Source: Lepas anatifera
Taxonomy: Eukaryota; Arthropoda; Thecostraca; Lepadidae
DNA length: 64,000 bases
Assembly (NCBI GenBank): GCA_034440635.1
Contig: JAOTON010000319.1
Location: 156,001-220,000, forward strand
Reading direction: 5' to 3'
Part shown: piece after piece, positions 26,035-35,612 of the stretch
How positions within the stretch are numbered: the stretch's first letter is position 1
Layout: each line of letters opens with the position of its first letter
Made by a program: the position numbers and the translations under genes
The notes under the pieces: model-generated
Database searches by the model: none
Seen by the model: only the letters and a program-made list of their open reading frames with translations
What the model was told of the DNA's origin: nothing

Positions 26035-26068
26035 CCTGCGCCGGAGCGGCACCTGCCGAGGCCGCAGG
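26035..26068 (+). repeat. GC hairpin copy 4
   Basis: Outer stem CCTGCG/CGCAGG; inner stem CGGC/GCCG with loop ACCT. Here it leads directly into a beta module, because unit C lacks alpha. Confidence 0.65.
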
Positions 26069-27707
26069 CCGAGGTTGTTGTTGTCTGTTCTGAGCGCTGG
26101 TATCAGAGACCTAAAACTTTTGTGGATAGAAGGCACTTCCAAATAAATAAGCACCACGGTTGTCAATTTTCAAAATTTTAAAAATTTTGCCCAGAATTTT
26201 GCATTATGTGATTTTTAACTTTTATTTTTCTATTTTTTGCTAATTCATCTAAACTCTTCAAACTTGCACCCTTTTACACCAGGGAAATTTGTAGTTCACA
26301 CAAGAAGTTGAAAAGAAAAATCTTTATATTTAAGTTTCTAAATTAACTTTTAAACTTTGCACCCTAAATTTGACTTAAAACTCATGGTCTAAACTATAAG
26401 CTCGAAATATCTGAAGCTACGGCAGTTCAGGTTCTAAGTCAAATATCCACTTATAGGCCTGTTTGTGCAGTTCTGCACAAACACAAAAACAAAATGAAAA
26501 CGGAAATTTGAGGGTCCTTTTTGGCATATTCCGTGAAGGTCTGTATTTCCCAAAATATCATTCAAACCCTTATATCTTCGGATGTAATTAATAAAATTTA
26601 GTTTCCATTTCAGATAATAAAAGAGAATAGCCTCCCTTATTATATATTTAGAGATAAAAACTTTCAGACTGAAACTTTTTATTTTATAGGCAAAAATAAA
26701 ATATAAGTTTTGAAACTTTTTATTCTCAGCCCCTGGTTTCCAGAACATGATAGCTAGGGTATTGAACTTAACACGGCTGGATAGCAAACTTCGTTGCCGT
26801 CATTTTTCTCACTCATACCCCCACTTATCTCTTACGGCGTCCGAGCTATAAGTCGTAAAATACATTTCAAAGTGGTAATTTTATCGGTTCAGTTTTGCTT
26901 CACACCGGGGTTTAGGGTGGTTAGAGTCATTGCAGGGAAATGAAATTTTGCATGCAGCTAGGTAAGAGACATATCTTGCCATTGCAACAGGTTGCATATC
27001 ATTGCGACACCAGTCTACCTTTACTTAAATGTAATACATTATGCTAGTATCTTTCCCGTTTGAAACCTCACCCCGCCGTTCGGCCGTAGCGTCGCTGCAG
27101 GTGGCGCTATGGGAGCTGCTATCCGAGACAGATGCCACAGCTATCTACGCATGCTATAGACCAGCGCGAATGCCCGGTGGTGGCAGGGTAATCTGTCTCG
27201 TTTCGGCTCCTCTACTCGTGCGGCGGTGGCGTTGTCTGTTAGATATTCATATCAGTCGGACGGCCGGGTGACGGCCGTGCGGTGGGGTCCTGCGCGCTGT
27301 GGCGACTTGCGACGAATAAAAAACAAAATGGTGGTCAGGAACTGGTTTGCTTGTTTGGTTTGTTGTGTTTTGTTTCTTTACGTGTGTCCGTATCTTACTG
27401 TGTATGTGTGAGATACGTCCGGTAAAAGTGATGTGTTTTATGAGAGAGATAAGAGAGGCCCCACCACTTAAGCCTTCGGGCTTTTGCGTCAATCTCTTTG
27501 TTATACCTGTCGTATTGTTTCCGTCCAATAAAAGTTTATCATTTATCTATCTGTCTACCCGCTAGTTAATGCATTATCTAACCATAGGTAATACTGGTTA
27601 AAGGATCCACCGTTGCACACAATTTCTTTCCCAGCCGAATAAACCTCTTTGTGGTCATACCATGACACGTGACTCCTTGCACTGCCTGCTTAAATCAACT
27701 GTATAAG

Positions 27708-29733
27708 CAGTGGCAGATCCAGGCCATTAGTATCGGGGTGGGACTGAGGAGGTGGAGCATAGGCGGATCCAAGACATCAGTACCGAAGTGGGGCGAGGGA
27801 GCTCGAGCATAGGCGGATCCAGGACATCAGTACGGGATGGGGCTAAGGAGCTCGAGCATAGGCGGATCCAGGACATCAGGACGGGGTTGGGGCTAGGGAG
27901 CTAGAGCATAGGCGGATCCAGGACATCAGTACGGGGGTGGGGCTAAGGACCTCGAGCATAGGCGGATCCAAGACAGTACGGAGGTGGGGCTACGGAGTTT
28001 GAGCATAGGCGGATCCAGGACATCAGTAAGGGAGTGGGGCTAAGGAGCTCGAGCATAGGCGGATCCAGGACATCAGTAAGGGGGTGGGGCTAAGGAGCTC
28101 GAGCATAGGCGGATCCAGGACATCAGTAGGGGTAGGGCTAAGGAGCTCGAGCATAGGCGGATCCAGGACATCAGTACAGGGGTGGGGCTAAGGAACTCGA
28201 GCATAGGCGGACCCAGGACATCATTACGGGGATGGGCCTAAGGAGCTCGATCATAGCGGATCCAGGACATCAGTACGGGGCTGGAACTCGGGACCTCAAG
28301 CATAGGCGGATCCAGGACATCAGTACGGGAATGGGGCTAAGGAGCTTGAGCAGAGGCGGATCCAGGACAGTACGCAGGTGGGGCTACGGAGTTCGAGCAT
28401 AGGCGGAACCAGGACATCAGTAAGGGCGTGGGGCTAAGGAGCTCGAGCATAGGCGGATCCAGGACATCAGTACGGGGATGGGCCTGAGGAGTTTGAGCAT
28501 AGGCGGATCCAGGACATCAGTTCGGGGATGGGGCTAAGGAGCTCGAACATAGGCGGATCCAGGACATCAGTACGGGGGTGGGGCTAAGAAGCTCGAGCAT
28601 AGGCGGATCCAGGACATCAGTACAGGGATGGGCCTAAGGAGCTCGCTCATAGGCGGATCCAGGACATCAGTCCGGGGTTGGGGCTAACGAGCTCGAGCAT
28701 AGGTGGATCCAGGACATCAGTACGGGGTGGGGCTAAGCAGCTCGAGCATAGGCAGATCCAGGACATCAGTACGAGGATGGGGCTAGGGAGCTCGAGCATA
28801 GGCGGATCCATGACAGTACGGAGGTGGGGCTACAAAGTTCGAGCATAGGCGGATCCAGGACATCAGTAAGGGGGTGGGGCTAAGGAGCTCGAGCATAGGC
28901 GGATCCAGGACATCAGTAGGGGTAGGGCTAAGGAGCTCGAGCATAGGCGGGTCCAGGACATCAGTACAGGGGTGGGGCTAAGGAACTCGAGCATAGGCGG
29001 ACCCAGGACATCATTACGGGGATGGGCCTAAGGAGCTCGATCATAGCGGATCCAGGACATCAGTACGGGGCTGGAACTCGGGACCTCAAGCATAGGCGGA
29101 TCCAGGACATCAGTACGGGAATGGGGCTAAGGAGCTTGAGCAGAGGCGGATCCAGGACAGTACGCAGGTGGGGCTACGGAGTTCGAGCATAGGCGGAACC
29201 AGGACATCAGTAAGGGCGTGGGGCTAAGGAGCTCGAGCATAGGCGGATCCAGGACATCAGTACGGGGATGGGCCTGAGGAGTTTGAGCATAGGCGGATCC
29301 AGGACATCAGTTCGGGGATGGGGCTAAGGAGCTCGAACATAGGCGGATCCAGGACATCAGTACGGGGGTGGGGCTAAGAAGCTCGAGCATAGGCGGATCC
29401 AGGACATCAGTACAGGGATGGGCCTAAGGAGCTCGCTCATAGGCGGATCCAGGACATCAGTCCGGGGGTGGGGCTAACGAGCTCGAGCATAGGTGGATCC
29501 AGGACATCAGTACGGGGTGGGGCTAAGCAGCTCGAGCATAGGCAGATCCAGGACATCAGTACGAGGATGGGGCTAGGGAGCTCGAGCATAGGCGGATCCA
29601 TGACAGTACGGAGGTGGGGCTACAAAGTTCGAGCATAGGCGGATCCAGGACATCAATACGGGGGTGAGGCTAAGGAATTCGAGCATAGGCGGATCCAGGA
29701 TATCAGTTCGGGGATGGGGTTAGGGAGCTCGAG
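27708..29733. repeat. 50-bp minisatellite array C with higher-order repeat
   Basis: About 41 units starting CAGTGGCAG. A block of about 790 bp is repeated almost exactly: the string GGACCCAGGACATCATTACG occurs near 28209 and again near 28999, with the following units matching in order. This is higher-order organisation on top of the 50-bp unit. A related block is in array B near 24815. Confidence 0.88.
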
Positions 29734-29999
29734 CATAGGCGGATCCAGGTTTACCGATAGAGGAGGCACCGTCCCGGGGGAAGGGGTGTAATCCGGAACA
29801 TAGGGTGCCACTTGTGACACGCAAAATCCTTCCGATGGGCGCCGATTTTTGCATCTTAGGGGGAGGGGGTGGGAAGTGACATTTAAGGGGGTGCCATCGA
29901 ATGTTTGAGGGGCGCCGTGGCCATTTCAGGGGGCGCCGAGGATCGACCAAGGGGGGGCACGTGCCCCCTATGCCCCCCGCCGCCCTGAATTCACCTATT
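29734..29999 (+). mobile_element. G-rich MITE nested at the end of array C
   Basis: It begins CATAGGCGGATCCAGG and ends CCTGAATTCACCTATT (12/16 terminal inverted match). It is flanked by AGCTCGAG (29726-29733) and AGCTCCAG (30000-30007), a 7/8 match of hAT size. The 266-bp body carries the TTTCAGGGG/GGGCGCC signature. Its 5' end is indistinguishable from the start of the minisatellite unit, which is central to the array-origin model. Confidence 0.8.
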
Positions 30000-30112
30000 A
30001 GCTCCAGGCTCCCCGCCATTGCCTCAAAACATCCTCTGCCTATGCTATAGCTGTAGGCATTTTCACATGGGGGGGACAAACCCACTAGCCTCGCCCCTTG
30101 TATCCGCTATCG
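30000..30112 (+). mobile_element. 3' remainder of the host MITE interrupted by 29734-29999
   Basis: From AGCTCCAG through CCCGCCATTGCC, a TAGGCAT-type block and CCCCTTGTATCCGC, this matches positions 47320-47440 of the solo MITE in order. With the first array unit as its 5' end it makes one element split by the nested MITE and the array. The outer target duplication could not be resolved. Confidence 0.75.
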
Positions 30113-30236
30113 TATTTAGACATATAAATAATGTATAAATCTCGTTGCACTCTATTCCATATTATCGAACAATATCAATAAGAGGAAATCGGTCATGCAG
30201 ATTTTGAATCTGGTCTTCAGGTCAATGAAAGGTCTC

Positions 30237-30810
30237 TGCACATGTGCAGTGAAACTAATGGAAACAGAGGCTATCCCGGTAGCCTACGGGTCGATTTTCT
30301 TGAAGTTTTGTGAACAAGAAAATAACATGAAATGCAAACCACAAATAATGTCATAGTGAAGCTGCACAGCCCTGCGCATGCGCAGTAGAAATCTTAAACA
30401 TAAGCCTTAAAGGTGAGGATATTTCAGAAGAAGACATGAACAGAGGAGAGCCAACATGTTTAAATTTAGTATGAAAGTTTTGTCACCCTTGCTTACTACA
30501 AAGGTTAGTGCGCATGCGCATTAGAACGTATGGTCAGGGAGGCTATCTCGGGAGCCAATAGACCGATTGGGCTTAAACTTTGCGAGTAATAGCAGAATAC
30601 TACCTGCTAATCCAAATTCACGGCTGTATGACGTGGCATTGTTCTGCGCATGTGCAGTAGGAATTCTAAGGAATATTAGGCTATAAGGGATAGTTTAGAC
30701 CAAGAGACAAACACACGACATACCAACATGCTTCAGTCAATCATAACGGTATCTTCGCTCTCATTCACTGCAGACTTTACTGCGCATGCGGACTGGGACT
30801 TAGGGTAACC
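30237..30810. repeat. 136-bp degenerate tandem repeat with TGCGCATGCGCA core
   Basis: The palindromic core (exact or near TGCGCATGCGCA) occurs at 30237, 30373, 30509, 30644 and about 30781, a period of 135-137 bp. Intervening sequence is loosely conserved, for example GGCTATCTCGGGAGCC. The flank after arrays A and B begins with a further diverged unit. The core matches the NRF-1-type consensus, though function is unknown. Confidence 0.75.
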
Positions 30811-31176
30811 GAAGCTAACTCGGCAACAAATAGGCTGAGTTGTGCGAAGTTCTCCGGGTATAGGTGAAATATGGTCGGCAAACCCATAATATTTTATATT
30901 GTATGTCCTTTCTTCTGGGCATACCTAGTCCTTACTTAACAAACCAAACTTTATACGTGTGTTTATTTATGTGATGACATGAACAGAGGGCAAACGTGGC
31001 GCAGTGTGCAGAGACATGTTAGTTTAGAAAAAGGGCTTACACATGGGATTGAATGGAGTCATAATGAGAACACAAGACCTCAAGTCCTAACATTGCGTTA
31101 GTATATGTATCATACTGCGGAAAACACTCGTCTGTCAATCGAACTGTTTGCCTAACGTACATTGTCACCGGCCTCT

Positions 31177-31211
31177 CCTGCGCCGGAGCGGCACTCCGCC
31201 GAGGCCGCAGG
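31177..31211 (+). repeat. GC hairpin copy 5
   Basis: Outer stem CCTGCG/CGCAGG; inner stem CGGC/GCCG with a five-base loop. The hAT element inserted 13 bp after it. Confidence 0.65.
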
Positions 31212-31618
31212 CCGAGGTAGGGAGTAGGGCTGATAGTCCCGGGACATTTTTGCAATCCCGGGATCCCGGGATTCATCGACCCTCAATCCCGGGATATCCC
31301 GGGATCCCGGGCTTGGGTAATTTTTTCAAAAAACATGTCGAAAACAAGTGTCTGCTTTAGATAACGTATGTGGCGTATTCTTAACAGCATAGTAAATATT
31401 TCCCGTTAAATATAACCCATAGCATACTATTTACACCATGCGGAAAGTACATGAAAATTCATATGGACATTAAGCAGAATAAAATGCTCTGCTCCCCAAA
31501 CAAATAAAGACATATGAATGATATTGACAATATATATCTCTTGGTTATATTTCTAGTCATATTACAATAGAGGTATTTACCTATTGTGACCCGGCCTATT
31601 GTATCCTGGTCACACAAG

Positions 31619-32011
31619 TCACCTGCCACGATAGTACCAGTTGATAAAGCAAAGGGCATCAACGGCTTCGTCGCCGAGACTCGACCGTTCTTTAGTGACG
31701 ATATTCCCGACAGTTGAAAACACACGTTCCGAGTCAACACTCGTAGGGACTATGTCCTTGAGCCAGCTGTAGGACAGAGCTATCATAACCGTTCTTCCAG
31801 AAGCAGGCAGGTTTTCCAACTCTTTCCTAATGGCCTTGGTCATAAGCGAAGGATTGGAGAGACTTAGCCTGGACGCGCTTGAACTGTGATCTGGCTCTGG
31901 AACTGTTGTCTTATCTAGAGCCTGTTGAAGCATCGATTGAAGCGACTGTGCTGGCTGAGGATCATCAATGTCCATCGCTTCTGCATCTAGAACTATTTCG
32001 GAAGCATGCAT
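31619..32011 (-). pseudogene. hAT transposase C-terminal dimerisation domain (fragment)
   Basis: This minus-strand frame encodes the end of a hAT transposase, which would cut and paste elements bearing the matching termini. The diagnostic hAT dimerisation motif is SERVFSTVGNIVTKERSSLG followed by DEAVDALCFINWYY near the C-terminus. Upstream (about residues 1-60) is an acidic, Ser-rich linker. The BED finger and RNase H-like catalytic core found in complete hAT proteins are absent from this element. The frame stays open a little upstream of the first ATG, up to a 70-bp MITE at 32040, so the start is arbitrary. It cannot act alone. Confidence 0.88.
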
Positions 32012-32039
32012 CTGTCCCAGTTCATTTTTGACATGTTAA

Positions 32040-32109
32040 CTGGGGGCCAATTGCCCCCCCCGTCGGCCGAAATGCCCCCCCACCCCAATGACGGGAAATT
32101 GGCCCCCAG
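32040..32109. mobile_element. 70-bp palindromic mini-element inside the hAT transposon
   Basis: The arms CTGGGGGCCAATT and AATTGGCCCCCAG are exact reverse complements and enclose a C-rich centre. Flanks are TTAA on the left and TAAA on the right, so the duplication is TAA or a mutated TTAA. It interrupts the region just upstream of the transposase fragment. Confidence 0.6.
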
Positions 32110-33316
32110 TAAAAAGACAGGTCTTGCTTAAAACTTAATAAAAAACTGACCTAACGATAATAAAACAGAATACCACCCGTTAATAATAAGTTTGTTGTAT
32201 TGCTCGTCCCAAACCGACAATCCAGAAAAATTGTATTAAAAAACTACCATCAGTAGCCGTCTACTCCATCGTGAAAAAACGTAACAAAGCAAGTAGTTGC
32301 GGGAAATCCCGGCTAAGTGGCCTCAGCATTAATTTAACTAACCACAACGCAGGAAATAGCCTAAAACCAATCAAACATCGTTTTCTGTCCGACCAGAAGC
32401 CCCCGCCAGCCAGTACCGTGGCACTTCATGATGCTCTCATTTCAGACATGGTCGGTTGTCAGCGCTCAGAGCTCGTTCGTGGATTAGGCGGGACACAGTG
32501 TAGTCAAAGCGCGACAGACTGGTTACTCGTGTGCCGGTGTGAAGTGCTTAGCCCATTTATTATTATTGTGTTGGTAGCATACGTGAAATTTAGAGTGAGA
32601 TCGTTGCATTACTTTTTCTGTAAAGTTGATAGGGGAGACCGGGGTCAACTGTCACGATTCTTACTTTTCTGCTTCAGGAAGGGCAATGCTTTGTGCCAGA
32701 AAACTTTTCATCAGCCTTTTTCAGCAGCCTTGACATTTTGGCTATCTGGCAGATGTAGCACTATACCAAACTAAAAACATTGATTGGTCTTTGCTTGGCT
32801 AGTACATAGCTACATAACTTGGCTTTGAAATACTTCCTTCAAATGTTACATTTGACCCCATCAAGGGTCAGTTGTGACACCCCAGGGGTCAATTGTAATA
32901 TATTAAAGCCATGCGTCTGGTTCTTTTCGATCGCGATGCATGTCTCGTTAGGGTCGTTAAAAAAATTTGTTTACTTTTCAGACTCGAGCTCGAACAGACA
33001 AACTGACACAGTGTGAACTGTGAAGCGATGCCAGGTATAATCTACCTACATGCAGAAGGGAGAGCCTGGCTTTTGCTTGTGTTTGAACATTTCAGGTAGG
33101 TAAAATATTAAGCATAAAACAACGCTGTAGCATGTTGTTGGATTCTATAATGTTTTTTATTACTATCAACGACGCTTTCCACGTTACTTTTATTGTTGGA
33201 AAATATCGGGATGCCGGGATTCAGAAATAAGTAATCCCGGGATTCGGGATTAACACAATCCCGGGATCCCGGGATTATCAGCCCTAATAGGGAGGATGTA
33301 GCCGTTGCCGCCTGCA

Positions 33317-33806
33317 TGACTGTAGCGTCCCGGCCAGCGTCATGACAGCGTCTCGACCAGCGTCATGACAGCGTCCCGGCCAGGGTCTCAGCGAGCGTTA
33401 TGACAGCGTCCCGACCAGCGTCATGACAGCGTCCTGACCAGCGTCATGACAGCGTCCCGACCAGCGTCATGACAGCGTCCCGACCACCATCATGACAGCG
33501 TCCCGCCCAGCGTTATGACAAAGTCCCGACCAGGGTCATGACAGCGTCCCGACCAGCGTCCTGACCAGCTTCATGACAGCGTCCTGACCACCATCATGAC
33601 AGCGTCCCGACCAGCGTCATGACAAAGTCCCGACCAGGGTCATGACAGCGTCCTGACCAGCGTCCCGACCAGCGTTATGACAGCGTCCTGACCAGCCTCA
33701 TGACAGCGTCCTGACCAGCGTCCCGGCCAGCGTTATGACAGCGTCCCGACCAGCGTCATGACAGCGTCCTGACCAGCCTCATGACAGCGTCCCGACCAGC
33801 GTCCCG
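33317..33806. repeat. 23-bp tandem array
   Basis: About 20 units of ATGACAGCGTCCCGACCAGC plus GTC, with variants TCCTGACC, TCCCGGCC and a few truncated units. GC-rich with a CpG in most units. No open frame persists. Confidence 0.88.
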
Positions 33807-34200
33807 CCCGGGTGGCTCAGGTCGTTCACTTATAGTTAGTCAAAAGCGCCCTCACTAGCGCTATCCGGTTGCAGGTGCCAAACTGGATTTTACAGCTAAT
33901 CAAACACTGAGACCGGTAATGGACAATAATGACGGGAGGGACTTGTTCACAAGAGAAAACAGTACTCCATATTATGACACAGAGAAAAATTTTGACGCTG
34001 CTATTCGGTGTAATTCCCCTTAACACTTCAATCGCACCATGGTTACTCAAGGCTACTCCCATGGAACACCAGTAAAACGCAGAAACTCTTCTGTGAAAAC
34101 ACGTCGATTATTTTTCGGCGAGTTTTTTCATATCATGAAAGCGTTACTGCCGGCTTAACTCACACCGGCTTGACGCCTCCTCTAATATCGAAGGATCAAG
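33807..34200. other. Non-coding stretch, nothing recognised
   Basis: Unique-looking sequence between the 23-bp array and a possible first exon. Confidence 0.4.
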
Positions 34201-34373
34201 TCAGTGCCCAAGGAGTGTTGATGGAGTAAAGGTGGCGTCATCCAGCTGCAATGACACTCTCAATACACCTTCTTGTCTCTATCAGCATCACAGAAGCGTC
34301 AACATAGCTCGCGCGAGCTCTCTTCCGGTGTTTTGTCGGTGTCATCGTGGTGCACTGCGCAGGACGCGCGCGC

Positions 34374-34478
34374 CAAAACGACGCCATTTTTGTCGTCAGT
34401 TGCCGTTGCAAACAGCGAAGAGCGTGGCGGGGAAATTGTGGTTTTCTACCGCCCATGGTGGACAAAAGGAATAAAGAG
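34374..34478 (+). CDS. Possible first exon of a host gene (very short coding part)
   Basis: A CpG-containing stretch with CGCCATTTTTG (34382-34392) precedes ATG at 34455 in a favourable context (GCCCATGG). Eight codons (MVDKRNKE) are followed by the donor-like GAG|GTGAGA at 34479. This could be a first exon with its promoter region upstream. No other element backs it, and its reading phase does not match the candidate exon at 35292, so an intervening exon or a different gene would be needed. Coding content is too short to assign a function. Confidence 0.25.
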
Positions 34479-35291
34479 GTGAGAAAAGTGTTGATTGTTT
34501 TCAACTGACAATTTTCTTAAGATCTGAGTGAAATCTCTTTTGACTGCCTTTGGTGATAATCAAATACGAAATTTTGCACAACTGGTCGGCCCTTTCTTTT
34601 ATCTACCTGTCTGTCCTTGCTAACGGTGGCGACTTTTGCTTCTGAATTTGATATGCCGCTGAAACGTGAGCGTCATCCACAATCTGCTGAATAATATTTT
34701 AGACTATGGGATGCTCCGGCATTTGTGGTTTTCTTAACTCGATCCTGTCAGGGAGGGGTGGGACTGACTTATCCTATACCCCTCATCATTTTCTAAACGG
34801 GTTGGAATAAGCTATTGAATCTTTTCAGCTCCCTAGTCCGTCCAAAAGATAAATATATTTTATCCATCGGAAAACACAAACACGTATTTAATGATGCACA
34901 TATTGTACGATCCTATATAAATAGCTTTCAATAGAACCTTCAAATTATGTAGTAACATAAAACTAAAATGCAGTTTTTCCTATTATTCATTTCAAATGAA
35001 CAACAAAACAAATTTTGGACAGCAGTTTGGAATCGCCTTATTAAAAAGAAATAAATTCGGTGAAGCGAGTATCGGTTTCCCAGTTTCAGAAAATCGATGG
35101 AGTAGCGGTAGTGATTTCAACAAGCCAAGGAAGTGGAAATAGGGGTAGCTTTTTCTCAAATTTGGTAGTGGCGCCCACCTCTGGTCAACATTGTTTTGAC
35201 AAATATTGGTACTGGTGTGAAAATCTATTACCAGTGTAGATTACCTTTTATAACATACGTCGTATGTACAATTTAGCTGTGCTACCATTTC

Positions 35292-35606
35292 AGAAGCCGC
35301 ACCGAGGATGCCACCGTGGCTGCTGAACGAAGGGGGCCAGGCATATGTCAAGAAAGAGGTGCCAGTATACGTGAATACGAAGAGCACGGCCCATGTGTCG
35401 TGGTCGAGGGAAACACCATTGCGAACTGTGAAACAGCAGACGAAGCCCTTCTGTTCTGGGTTGTCGCGTTCTTCGCTTACTTTCAAAGATACGGCCTCTG
35501 CCGGGAAACGTGGCTATTCCTAGCCCGGTATGCCCTTGGCATCGAAACCCGTGTGGGAGCCGAGGCCCAAAAGCAAGATCGGGCTATCGAGGAAGCTGCG
35601 CGTTAG
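35292..35606 (+). CDS. Candidate terminal coding exon, unknown protein
   Basis: A reading frame stays open from an acceptor-like TACCATTTCAG at 35281-35291 to TAG at 35604-35606, about 104 codons. The peptide has a conserved-looking middle, EGNTIANCETADEALLFW followed by a hydrophobic VVAFFAYF and RETWLFLARYALGIE. It then ends in a charged tail rich in Gln, Arg and Ala. The pattern resembles the C-terminus of a multi-exon protein, possibly transposon-derived, but I do not recognise the family. The stop codon's last base is directly followed by a strong donor (GTGAGT, 35607-35612), so an alternative transcript could splice here. A second frame (35308-35523) is the shadow. Confidence 0.4.
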   Translation, partial: RSRTEDATVAAERRGPGICQERGASIREYEEHGPCVVVEGNTIANCETADEALLFWVVAFFAYFQRYGLCRETWLFLARYALGIETRVGAEAQKQDRAIEEAAR

Positions 35607-35612
35607 GTGAGT

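Larger units (their letters stand above)
18791..26050. repeat. Segmental duplication unit B
   Basis: Second and largest unit. It has alpha (about 18810-20090), beta (about 20140-23026, containing a 1243-bp TTAA element), minisatellite (23027-25662) and flank (25663-26030). Alpha contains a 137-aa open frame (19448-19861), but the paralogous copy in unit A is interrupted, so I do not treat it as a gene. Confidence 0.85.
26051..31224. repeat. Segmental duplication unit C
   Basis: Third unit, without alpha. Beta spans about 26075-27707, the minisatellite 27708-29733, then a nested MITE, the 3' remainder of the host MITE, a 136-bp repeat block, and the shared flank (30808-31176). It keeps sequences between array and flank that units A and B appear to have deleted. 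Its TTAA site (CTGCTTAAATCAAC, about 27687-27700) is empty. Confidence 0.8.
31225..33286 (-). mobile_element. hAT transposon, internally deleted
   Basis: Terminal inverted repeats TAGGGCTGATAGTCCCGGGA and, at the right end, the reverse complement of TAGGGCTGATAATCCCGGGA match at 19/20. Subterminal CCCGGGATCCCGGG repeats sit at both ends. Flanking 8-mers GTAGGGAG (31217-31224) and ATAGGGAG (33287-33294) differ at one base. At 2062 bp it is short for an autonomous hAT element, and only the transposase C-terminus is recognisable. Confidence 0.9.

Noticed and set aside
16246..29733. Many 60-97 aa ORFs with repeated MSWIRLCSSSLAPPPY-type peptides
   Set aside because: They come from the 50-bp minisatellite. 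The frame shifts each unit and stops appear wherever a unit varies.
16246..29733. Possible CRISPR array
   Set aside because: Units are contiguous 50-bp repeats without unique spacers, and the context is a eukaryotic transposon.
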